A stretch of 64,000 nucleotides of DNA, taken from contig NZ_CP079925.1 in the NCBI RefSeq assembly GCF_019355935.1, forward strand, positions 372,001 to 436,000, in the 5' to 3' direction. Position 1 is the stretch's first letter, and each line of letters begins with the position of its first letter. Positions 37,593 to 45,233 of this stretch are shown here, in pieces. The position numbers were made by a program, and so were the translations under genes. This stretch comes from Comamonas sp. Y33R10-2. Lineage in GTDB: Bacteria > Pseudomonadota > Gammaproteobacteria > Burkholderiales > Burkholderiaceae_C. The notes under the pieces are model-generated. The model ran no database searches and was not told the origin of the DNA. It saw only the letters and a program-made list of their open reading frames with translations.

Positions 37593-38927
37593 ATGCACAA
37601 CAACTCTCACACCTCAGCCGCTTCCCATCAGCCTTTGGCAGAGCGCTTGCGCCCGCGCACGCTGGGCGAGGTGGTTGGCCAGCAGCAAGTGCTGGGCGAG
37701 GGAATGCCGCTACGCTTGGCTTTTGAGTCGGGTCGCCCGCACAGCTGCATTCTGTGGGGCCCGCCGGGCGTGGGTAAAACTACCATCGCCCGTTTGATGG
37801 CCGACTCGTTTGATGCGCAGTTCATCTCGATCAGTGCCGTGTTGGGCGGTGTCAAAGACATCCGCGAGGCGGTGGAGCAGGCGCAATCCGCACGCGACGG
37901 GCTGATGCAGCAGCGCACCATCGTGTTTGTCGACGAGGTGCACCGCTTCAACAAAAGCCAGCAAGATGCGTTTTTGCCCCATGTGGAAAGCGGCCTGTTC
38001 ACCTTCATCGGCGCGACGACGGAGAACCCGTCGTTTGAGGTCAATTCGGCCTTGCTCTCGCGCGCTGCCGTCTATGTGCTGCAGTCGCTCACTGAGGCAG
38101 ATTTAAAGCAAATAGTGGCCAAGGCCCAGTCAATACAAGCACTACCAGCTATCGAAAATGAAGCAATTGATCGATTGATTGCTTACGCGGATGGCGATGC
38201 CCGCCGCTTGCTGAACACGCTGGAGACCCTTGCCATTACGGCTGAGCAGGCCAAGGTGGCAATGATTAGCGATGAGTGGCTGCTCAAAGTGTTGGGCGAG
38301 CGCATGCGCCGCTATGACAAAGGTGGCGAGCAGTTCTACGACACCATCAGCGCGCTGCATAAATCCGTGCGCGGCTCTGACCCGGATGCTGCACTGTATT
38401 GGTTCACTCGCATGCTCGATGGTGGTGCTGATCCCAAATATCTGTCGCGCCGCATTGTGCGCATGGCTTGGGAAGACATTGGTTTGGCCGACCCCCGAGC
38501 CATGCAGATGTGCAACGATGCCGCCGCCACCTATGAGCGGCTAGGCAGCCCCGAGGGTGAGCTGGCGCTGGCGCAGGCCGTTATTTACTTGGCTGTGGCC
38601 CCCAAGAGCAATGCGGGCTATATGGCTTACAACAAAGCCAAGGCCTTTGTGAAGGCTGACGCTACGCGCGCTGTGCCTCTGCATTTGCGCAACGCACCGA
38701 CCAAGCTGATGAAGCAGCTGGACTATGGCAAAGACTACCGATACGCGCACAGTGAAGAAGGCGGCTTTGCCGCGGGCGAGAGTTATTTGCCAGAGGGTAT
38801 GGAAGAGCCCGGCTTTTACCAGCCCGTGGCGCGGGGATTGGAAATTAAGATCGGCCAAAAGCTGGAGCAGCTGCGCGAGCTCAATGAGGCGGCGCGTGCC
38901 GCCAAGCAGTCGCGGGAGCCGGAATAA
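37593..38927 (+). CDS. rarA: Replication-associated recombination protein A (AAA+ ATPase, MgsA/WRNIP1 family)
   Basis: A 444-residue clamp-loader-like ATPase that acts at stalled forks. Walker A GPPGVGKTTIARL, Walker B FVDEVHRFNKSQQDAF, sensor 1 GATTENPSF, and the C-terminal tetramerisation region. In the middle, near residues 175-192, the codons spell a stretch resembling the interspersed palindrome (CAAGCACTACCAGCTATCGA), in a region that varies in length in the family. Confidence 0.96.
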   Translation: MHNNSHTSAASHQPLAERLRPRTLGEVVGQQQVLGEGMPLRLAFESGRPHSCILWGPPGVGKTTIARLMADSFDAQFISISAVLGGVKDIREAVEQAQSARDGLMQQRTIVFVDEVHRFNKSQQDAFLPHVESGLFTFIGATTENPSFEVNSALLSRAAVYVLQSLTEADLKQIVAKAQSIQALPAIENEAIDRLIAYADGDARRLLNTLETLAITAEQAKVAMISDEWLLKVLGERMRRYDKGGEQFYDTISALHKSVRGSDPDAALYWFTRMLDGGADPKYLSRRIVRMAWEDIGLADPRAMQMCNDAAATYERLGSPEGELALAQAVIYLAVAPKSNAGYMAYNKAKAFVKADATRAVPLHLRNAPTKLMKQLDYGKDYRYAHSEEGGFAAGESYLPEGMEEPGFYQPVARGLEIKIGQKLEQLRELNEAARAAKQSREPE

Positions 38928-39314
38928 GGACCGATGCCTTGGCAGTAACTAAGTCAAGCACTGTGCGCAGCACATTTGCTTAGTGTTGCTAGATGGGTAC
39001 TAGTGGAATGCGGCGATCTTGCTGATATTTTTAGCGTTTGTCGCTATTTCTGTCGTGGTTTAGTGACTAAGTGTTTGTATTTATTGAAGTTGACTTAACG
39101 ATCAATTTTTTGCGCTGCAACATAAAAAGGCGATGCCGCGGGAAACCCCGACCCTTTGGCATGAAAACTGCTCCCTAGAATTCATGCACTCTTTTGCGAC
39201 AAGTCACTCACAAAGCGGCGGACTGTAAAAGAGGAACCATGGCATCGCTGGCTCCGTCGTTTGGGATGAGAGACACGCATGTCTCCGTCTGGGTCGAGAG
39301 AGGGGAGCGCGCTT
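38928..39314. other. Intergenic region upstream of livH
   Basis: About 390 bases without a supported gene. The first 80 bases after rarA hold an imperfect hairpin (ACTAAG...CTTAGT). An AT-rich segment follows, then the sigma-54-like promoter at 39157-39172 and a 130-base leader to livH. Confidence 0.6.
39157..39172 (+). promoter_or_regulatory. Putative sigma-54 promoter for livHMGF
   Basis: TGGCATGAAAACTGCT fits the RpoN consensus TGGCAC-N5-TTGCW at 9 of 11 informative positions, with the invariant GG and GC ten bases apart. Transcription would start near 39184. It implies nitrogen- or activator-dependent control of the transporter; no NtrC site was identified with confidence. Confidence 0.6.
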
Positions 39315-40244
39315 ATGGATATTTTGCTGCAGCAGATCATCAATGGTCTGGTTCTGGGCAGCATGTACGCCTTGATAGCCTTGGGCTACACCATGGTGTA
39401 CGGCATTATTCAGCTGATTAACTTCGCCCACGGTGAAGTGCTGATGGTGGGTGCTTTAACGAGTTGGAGCTGTATAGGCTTGATGCAAGAGGCTATGCCC
39501 TACCTGCCGGGCTGGCTCATGCTTTTAATCTCAGCCATCATTGCCTGTGTGGTGGCTGCGTCTCTGAACTTTGTGATCGAAAAAGTCGCCTATCGGCCGC
39601 TGCGCAGCAGCCCGCGCCTTGCGCCGCTGATTACGGCGATTGGTGTCTCGATCTTGCTGCAGACGCTGGCCATGATCATCTGGAAGCCTAATTACAAGGC
39701 TTATCCCACACTGATGCCTTCCACACCTTATGAAATTGGCTCGGCTGTGATTACGCCTACGCAAATTTTGGTGCTTGTGGTCACGGCTTTGGCACTGGCC
39801 ACCCTGATGTACTTGGTCAACTACACAAAGCTGGGCCGCGCCATGCGCGCCACGGCCGAGAACCCACGTGTTGCTTCGCTGATGGGCGTCAAGCCAGACA
39901 TGGTGATCTCAGCAACCTTCATCATCGGTGCGGTGTTGGCGGCCATTGCGGGCATTTTGTATGCATCGAACTATGGCACGGCACACCACACCATGGGCTT
40001 TTTGCCCGGTTTGAAAGCCTTCACTGCAGCGGTGTTTGGCGGCATTGGTAACTTGGCCGGCGCGGTGGTTGGCGGCTTGCTGCTGGGCTTGATCGAGTCG
40101 ATTGGTTCGGGCTACATCGGAGATCTGACGGGCGGAGTTCTGGGTAGCCAGTACACAGACATCTTTGCCTTCATCGTCCTCATCATCATCTTGACGCTGC
40201 GCCCCTCGGGCCTGCTAGGTGAGCGTGTGGCGGATAGAGCCTGA
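39315..40244 (+). CDS. livH: Branched-chain amino acid ABC transporter permease LivH
   Basis: A 309-residue inner-membrane permease with about eight hydrophobic segments. Typical motifs: QQIINGLVLGSMYALIALG, GIIQLINFAHGE, and AMRATAENPRVASLMG near the cytoplasmic loop. AGGGGA is eight bases before the ATG at 39315, which I prefer over upstream frames. First gene of livHMGF; no periplasmic binding-protein gene is adjacent. Confidence 0.95.
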   Translation: MDILLQQIINGLVLGSMYALIALGYTMVYGIIQLINFAHGEVLMVGALTSWSCIGLMQEAMPYLPGWLMLLISAIIACVVAASLNFVIEKVAYRPLRSSPRLAPLITAIGVSILLQTLAMIIWKPNYKAYPTLMPSTPYEIGSAVITPTQILVLVVTALALATLMYLVNYTKLGRAMRATAENPRVASLMGVKPDMVISATFIIGAVLAAIAGILYASNYGTAHHTMGFLPGLKAFTAAVFGGIGNLAGAVVGGLLLGLIESIGSGYIGDLTGGVLGSQYTDIFAFIVLIIILTLRPSGLLGERVADRA

Positions 40245-40253
40245 GGATTACCC

Positions 40254-41333
40254 ATGAAAAACAACAAAATTCTTCACTGGGTTCTGGGCGGTATTGGCCT
40301 GCTGGTGCTGCCTTTCATCCTGCAATATTTTGGCAACGCTTGGGTGCGTATCGCGGATCTGGCCCTGCTTTACGTGATGCTGGCGCTGGGTCTGAACATC
40401 GTGGTGGGCTACGCCGGTCTGCTGGACTTGGGCTATGTGGCTTTCTATGCCGTAGGCGCCTATATGTTTGCGCTGATGGCGTCGCCTCATTTGGCCGAGA
40501 CGTTTGAGGGCTTTGCCGCCATGTTCCCGGATGGGCTGCATACCTCCATCTGGCTGGTGATTCCGCTGGGGATGCTGATCGCAGCTTGTGCGGGGGTGCT
40601 TTTAGGGCTTCCTGTGCTGCGGCTGCGAGGGGACTATTTAGCCATCGTGACGCTGGGCTTTGGCGAAATCATCCGCATTTTGATGAACAACCTGGACCAG
40701 CCCGTCAACATCACCAACGGACCCAAAGGCATTGGTCAGATTGACTCGGTCAAGGTCTTTGGTTTTGATCTCGCCAAGCGGCACGAGTTTTTTGGCTTTG
40801 ATGTGGCCTCCGTCACCATGTACTACTACCTGTTTTTGGTACTGGTGCTGTTAACGGTGCTGATTTGCTACCGCCTGCAAGACTCGCGCATTGGCCGCGC
40901 TTGGATGGCCATTCGTGAAGACGAAATTGCCGCCAAGGCCATGGGCATCAATGTGCGCAATATGAAGCTGCTAGCCTTTGGCATGGGCGCATCGTTTGGC
41001 GGTGTGGCCGGGGCCATGTTTGGCGCTTTTCAAGGCTTCGTCTCGCCAGAGTCGTTTAGCTTGATGGAGTCCGTCATGATCGTCGCCATGGTCGTGCTGG
41101 GTGGCTTGGGTCATATCCCCGGCGTGATTTTGGGAGCCGTGCTGCTGTCGGTCTTGCCCGAGGCGCTGCGCTATGTGGCCGGCCCGCTGCAAGAAATGAC
41201 AGGCGGGCGGCTTGATGCTTCCATCCTGCGCCAGTTGCTGATTGCGTCGGCCATGATCATCATCATGCTGATGCGCCCGCGTGGTCTGTGGCCCACGCCA
41301 GATCGAGCCAAAAACTTGGACCATGCGTCCTGA
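40254..41333 (+). CDS. livM: Branched-chain amino acid ABC transporter permease LivM
   Basis: A 359-residue second permease subunit. LNIVVGYAGLLDLGYVAFYAVGAY and GDYLAIVTLGFGEIIR are family signatures, and the AIREDEIAAKAMGI loop contacts the ATPases. It lies nine bases after livH, so translation is coupled or nearly so. Confidence 0.95.
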   Translation: MKNNKILHWVLGGIGLLVLPFILQYFGNAWVRIADLALLYVMLALGLNIVVGYAGLLDLGYVAFYAVGAYMFALMASPHLAETFEGFAAMFPDGLHTSIWLVIPLGMLIAACAGVLLGLPVLRLRGDYLAIVTLGFGEIIRILMNNLDQPVNITNGPKGIGQIDSVKVFGFDLAKRHEFFGFDVASVTMYYYLFLVLVLLTVLICYRLQDSRIGRAWMAIREDEIAAKAMGINVRNMKLLAFGMGASFGGVAGAMFGAFQGFVSPESFSLMESVMIVAMVVLGGLGHIPGVILGAVLLSVLPEALRYVAGPLQEMTGGRLDASILRQLLIASAMIIIMLMRPRGLWPTPDRAKNLDHAS

Positions 41334-41363
41334 TGACAGAGCAGACAAGGAATGTGAACTGAT

Positions 41364-42146
41364 ATGGCAGAGAGCACGACTTCCACGGTCCTCAACGTCT
41401 CGGACATCTCCAAGCGCTTTGGCGGCTTGCAGGCGCTGTCCGGCGTCAATATGAAGATAGAGCGGGGGCAGGTCTATGGCCTGATTGGCCCCAATGGCGC
41501 AGGTAAGACGACTTTTTTCAACGTGATTACCGGCTTGTATACGCCTGATACCGGCAAGTTTGTGCTGGCGGGCAAGCCCTATGAGCCTACAGCGGTGCAC
41601 AAGGTGGCTAGAGCAGGTATCGCCCGCACCTTTCAAAATATTCGCCTGTTTGCCGAAATGACGGCATTAGAGAACGTGATGGTGGGCCGCCATGTGCGCA
41701 CGCATTCTGGCTTGCTGGGGGCGGTGTTTCGCACCAAGGGCTTCAAGGCGGAAGAAGCTGCGATTCGCGCACGTTCGCGTGAGTTGCTTGACTATGTGGG
41801 TATTGGCAAATATGCCGATTTCAAAGCCCGCACCTTGTCGTATGGCGATCAGCGCAGGTTAGAGATTGCCCGCGCACTGGCTACCGATCCGCAACTGATT
41901 GCCTTAGACGAGCCCGCCGCGGGCATGAATGCCACCGAAAAGGTGCAGCTGCGCGAGCTGATTGACCGTATTCGTAACGACAACCGCACCATCTTGCTGA
42001 TCGAGCACGATGTCAAACTGGTCATGGGCCTGTGTGACCGGGTGACGGTGCTGGACTACGGCAAACCCATTGCCGAAGGCACGCCTGCCGAAGTGCAAAA
42101 GAACGAAAAAGTGATTGAAGCCTATCTGGGCACCGGAGGCCATTGA
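41364..42146 (+). CDS. livG: Branched-chain amino acid ABC transporter ATPase LivG
   Basis: A 260-residue ATP-binding subunit: Walker A GPNGAGKTTF, signature LSYGDQRR, Walker B LIALDEPAAGMN, and switch His in LIEHDV. The LivG-type insert (FQNIRLFAEMTALENVMVG) is present. Its stop lies two bases before the livF start. Confidence 0.95.
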   Translation: MAESTTSTVLNVSDISKRFGGLQALSGVNMKIERGQVYGLIGPNGAGKTTFFNVITGLYTPDTGKFVLAGKPYEPTAVHKVARAGIARTFQNIRLFAEMTALENVMVGRHVRTHSGLLGAVFRTKGFKAEEAAIRARSRELLDYVGIGKYADFKARTLSYGDQRRLEIARALATDPQLIALDEPAAGMNATEKVQLRELIDRIRNDNRTILLIEHDVKLVMGLCDRVTVLDYGKPIAEGTPAEVQKNEKVIEAYLGTGGH

Positions 42147-42148
42147 AT

Positions 42149-42919
42149 ATGCAGGAACAAATGCTGAAACAAGGGCTGGAACAAGCTCAGGCGGCAAAGT
42201 CCGCAGCGCCGGTGCTGCTGGAAGTGCGCGGCCTGAAGGTGGGTTATGGCGGTATCCAAGCCGTTAAAGGCGTGGATTTTGTGGTGCATCAGGGTGAGCT
42301 GGTTTCCCTGATTGGTTCTAACGGCGCAGGCAAGACCACGACCATGAAGGCCGTCACCTGCGGTTTGCCGATAACGGATGGCGATATTCTGTATCTGGGC
42401 AAAAGCATTAAAGGCAAGGGCGCTTGGGACTTGGTGACCGAAGGCCTAGTCATGGTGCCCGAAGGCCGCGGTGTCTTTGCCCGCATGACTATTACCGAAA
42501 ATTTGTTGATGGGTGCTTACACGCGCAATGACAAAGCCGGCATCCAGGCCGATATTGAGCGCATGTTCAACATCTTTCCGCGCTTGAAAGAGCGCAAAGA
42601 TCAGTTGGCCGGGACCATGTCCGGTGGCGAGCAGCAAATGCTGGCCATGGCTCGGGCTTTGATGAGTCAGCCTAAGGTGCTGCTGCTCGATGAGCCATCT
42701 ATGGGTCTGTCTCCCATCATGGTAGATAAGATTTTTGAGGTGGTCGGCGATGTTTACGCTCTTGGCGTGACCATGATGCTGGTAGAGCAAAACGCTAGCC
42801 GAGCGCTGGCGCTGGCTGACCGAGGTTATGTGATGGAGTCTGGAATCATCACCATGACGGGGCCTGGGCAGACGCTGCTTAATGATCCCCGTGTGCGTGC
42901 TGCCTATCTGGGGGAGTAG
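42149..42919 (+). CDS. livF: Branched-chain amino acid ABC transporter ATPase LivF
   Basis: A 256-residue ATP-binding subunit with Walker A GSNGAGKTTT, signature MSGGEQQM and Walker B VLLLDEPSMGLS. An N-terminal extension of about 22 residues precedes the ABC core. The ATG at 42149 has GGAGG nine bases upstream; a TTG at 42143 overlapping the livG stop is an alternative. Last gene of the operon, followed by a terminator-like hairpin. Confidence 0.95.
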   Translation: MQEQMLKQGLEQAQAAKSAAPVLLEVRGLKVGYGGIQAVKGVDFVVHQGELVSLIGSNGAGKTTTMKAVTCGLPITDGDILYLGKSIKGKGAWDLVTEGLVMVPEGRGVFARMTITENLLMGAYTRNDKAGIQADIERMFNIFPRLKERKDQLAGTMSGGEQQMLAMARALMSQPKVLLLDEPSMGLSPIMVDKIFEVVGDVYALGVTMMLVEQNASRALALADRGYVMESGIITMTGPGQTLLNDPRVRAAYLGE

Positions 42920-42960
42920 GCTGAGGCTATAAGGGCACAGAGAAATTAAGCAAATATCAG

Positions 42961-43001
42961 GGTGCACGAATGGGTGCAATCGCTTCGTGGCACCTTTGTT
43001 T
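42961..43001 (+). terminator. Probable terminator of livHMGF
   Basis: GGTGCACGAA pairs with TTCGTGGCACC (one bulged base), followed by TTTGTTTT. Confidence 0.65.
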
Positions 43002-43446
43002 TGTGCGTGTTTTCTGGTCTAACGTCCTGCGCAAATCCCTTTGATTTCAAATAAATGACAAATAAATGACATTTTTTTGATCTTTGAAATGTTTTTTTCT
43101 TTCGATTTGATTCTTTTAAATTCTATTTATGGGTTTTTTGGAATTTGTATATTACAAAAAGAAATTGTTGGAACATGTTCGCGTTATTTGCATGACGACC
43201 CCGCTTTTGCTGCTTTGCGTACTTGAGATTTAAACAAATCCCTTTCTCGCTATGTTTAGCTGCTGCCGTAGCAGGATTTCGACAGAAGAACAGTGTGTGT
43301 TTTATTTTTCGTGGCGCTTGAAGGGCTGTCTTGAGTTCGCGCTCAAACGCACAAGAACTCAAGAGTAAACTTCGCCCCGTTTAAGCCGGGAACCATGCTC
43401 TTTTGCAATGAGTCGCCTGGTTTCTTTTTCCCGGTAAGGATCATTC
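43002..43446. other. Long AT-rich control region before the DUF47-pit operon
   Basis: No supported gene. It is markedly AT-rich from 43025 to 43160. Signals seen: a Pho-box-like repeat (43054-43072), a palindrome TTTGTA-TAT-TACAAA (43144-43158), and a 10-base inverted repeat TCTTGAGTTC / GAACTCAAGA (43329-43364) in the leader. Confidence 0.6.
43054..43072 (-). promoter_or_regulatory. Pho-box-like direct repeat
   Basis: On the minus strand TGTCAT-TTATT-TGTCAT: two copies of TGTCAT 11 bases apart, as in the PhoB consensus CTGTCATAWAWCTGTCAY. It lies about 375 bases before the DUF47 gene of a phosphate-uptake operon, in reverse orientation. Confidence 0.55.
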
Positions 43447-44094
43447 ATGCTTTTTAGCAAGCTATTGCCCCGTGAAGGCAATTTTTTCGAGATGTTCAAT
43501 CAGCATGCGGACCGCATTGTTGAAGCAGCTCACGCCTTCTCCCAACTCGTTGCCAATTACAACGACTTGCATCTGCGTGAAAAGTACAACGCAGACGTAG
43601 ATAACGCCGAGCGCGCCGCTGACCGCATCACCCACGATGTGTCCAAGATGCTGCACAAGACGTTCATCACGCCTTTGGACCGTGAGCACATTCACTCTCT
43701 GATCAACACCATGGATGACGTGGCTGACCTGATTCAGGACGCGGCCGAAACCATGGCTTTGTACGACGTGCGTCACATGACTGACGAAATTACACGCCTG
43801 ACAGATCTGTGCGTGCGTTGCTGCGAGCGTGTGCGTGATGCAGTCAAGCTGCTGGACCGCCTGTCGGATCCATCGGTTGTCGAGGCGACCAGCAAGACCT
43901 GCGATGAAATTGATCGCTTAGAAAGCGATGCGGACCGCGTGATGCGCGCCGCCATGAGCAAGCTCTTCCGTGAAGAGCCGGACGTGCGTGAAGTCATCAA
44001 GCTCAAGGCTATCTATGAGCTGCTGGAAACTGTGACAGATCGCTGCGAAGACGTGGCCAATCTGATCGAGGGCATCGTCCTCGAGAATTCCTGA
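43447..44094 (+). CDS. DUF47 family PhoU-like protein, Pit accessory
   Basis: A 215-residue all-helical protein (DUF47/PhoU-like) starting MLFSKLLPREGNFFEMFNQHA, with conserved acidic pairs such as INTMDDVADLIQDAAE that could bind metal. Genes of this type are usually paired with a Pit transporter, as here, 19 bases upstream of pit, and are thought to modulate it. In Sinorhizobium the equivalent orfA-pit operon is repressed by PhoB. Confidence 0.93.
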   Translation: MLFSKLLPREGNFFEMFNQHADRIVEAAHAFSQLVANYNDLHLREKYNADVDNAERAADRITHDVSKMLHKTFITPLDREHIHSLINTMDDVADLIQDAAETMALYDVRHMTDEITRLTDLCVRCCERVRDAVKLLDRLSDPSVVEATSKTCDEIDRLESDADRVMRAAMSKLFREEPDVREVIKLKAIYELLETVTDRCEDVANLIEGIVLENS

Positions 44095-44113
44095 TCCTCG
44101 CAGGAGTCCAATC

Positions 44114-45124
44114 ATGGAACCGGTACAGGCAGCCCTTTGGGTTGTGATCATGCTGGTAGTGCTCGCGTTGCTGTTCGACTTTATGAACGGTTTTCACGAC
44201 GCTGCCAATTCCATCGCCACCGTAGTCTCTACGGGGGTGCTAAAGCCCGCACACGCGGTGATGTTCGCAGCGTTCTTCAACGTCATTGCGATCTTTGTTT
44301 TCCACCTGAGCGTGGCAGCAACCGTGGGCAAGGGTATTGTTCAGCCCGGTATTGTGGACACGCATGTCGTGTTCGGCGCCTTGGTGGGCGCTATTACCTG
44401 GAACGTCATCACTTGGATCTACGGCATTCCCAGTAGCTCCTCGCACGCCTTGATTGGCGGCATTGTGGGTGCTGTGATTGCCAAGGCGGGTGCAGGTTCT
44501 CTGATTGCCTCTGGCATCTGGAAGACCGTGGCCTTTATCTTTGTCTCACCGCTGCTTGGCTTTACGCTGGGTTCGCTGATGATGGTGCTGGTGGCTTGGG
44601 TATGCCGCCGTGCAAGCCCGAATCGCGTGGATAAGTGGTTCCGTCGCTTGCAACTGGTTTCCGCAGGTGCTTACAGCTTGGGTCACGGCGGTAACGATGC
44701 TCAAAAGACCATCGGTATCATCTGGCTGCTGTTGATTGCCACGGGTTATATGGGTTCAGGCGAAAGCACGCCTCCAACTTGGGTCATCGTGAGCTGCTAT
44801 GCAGCCATCGGCTTGGGCACCATGTTTGGCGGCTGGCGTATCGTGAAGACCATGGGTCAGAAGATCACCAAGCTCAAGCCCGTTGGCGGCTTCTGTGCTG
44901 AAACGGGTGGCGCGTTAACGTTGTTCTTGGCAACCTTCTTGGGCGTTCCTGTTTCGACCACTCACACTATTACTGGTGCGATTGTCGGTGTGGGCTCAAC
45001 CCAGCGAGCCAGTGCTGTACGCTGGGGCGTAGCAGGCGGCATTGTATGGGCTTGGGTTTTGACGATTCCTGCCAGCGCTTTTGTTGCTTCGATTGCCTAC
45101 TGGATTAGCTTGCAGTTGTTCTAA
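44114..45124 (+). CDS. pit: Low-affinity inorganic phosphate transporter Pit
   Basis: A 336-residue inner-membrane carrier that moves metal-phosphate with protons. Both inverted PHO4 signatures are present: GFHDAANSIATVVSTG at about 24-39 and LGHGGNDAQKTIGIIW near 196. About ten membrane segments. GGAG precedes the ATG. It is translated with the DUF47 gene and followed by a strong terminator. Confidence 0.95.
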   Translation: MEPVQAALWVVIMLVVLALLFDFMNGFHDAANSIATVVSTGVLKPAHAVMFAAFFNVIAIFVFHLSVAATVGKGIVQPGIVDTHVVFGALVGAITWNVITWIYGIPSSSSHALIGGIVGAVIAKAGAGSLIASGIWKTVAFIFVSPLLGFTLGSLMMVLVAWVCRRASPNRVDKWFRRLQLVSAGAYSLGHGGNDAQKTIGIIWLLLIATGYMGSGESTPPTWVIVSCYAAIGLGTMFGGWRIVKTMGQKITKLKPVGGFCAETGGALTLFLATFLGVPVSTTHTITGAIVGVGSTQRASAVRWGVAGGIVWAWVLTIPASAFVASIAYWISLQLF

Positions 45125-45174
45125 AACGCTACTCTATCTATAGCTTGAAGTCTTTATGAAATAATGACTTGAGG

Positions 45175-45208
45175 CAAAAAAGGCTTCGCATTGCGAAGCC
45201 TTTTTTTA
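45175..45208. terminator. Bidirectional terminator between pit and the EAL gene
   Basis: AAAAAGGCTTCGCA pairs with TGCGAAGCCTTTTT, with A and T tracts on the two sides. An AAGTC/GACTT palindrome sits just before it (45149-45171). Confidence 0.9.
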
Positions 45209-45233
45209 TGCCCTCTCAGGACTGAGTCTGCGT

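Noticed and set aside
38945..38990. Possible NtrC-type site or rarA terminator after rarA
   Set aside because: Imperfect hairpin without a T tract and a poor match to the NtrC consensus.
39194..39421. ORF overlapping the livH start in another frame
   Set aside because: Overlaps a conserved gene start and has no family features.
43123..43362. Minus-strand ORF of 79 codons in the pit upstream region
   Set aside because: Lys/Phe-rich from AT-rich DNA, spans the palindromes, no ribosome site.
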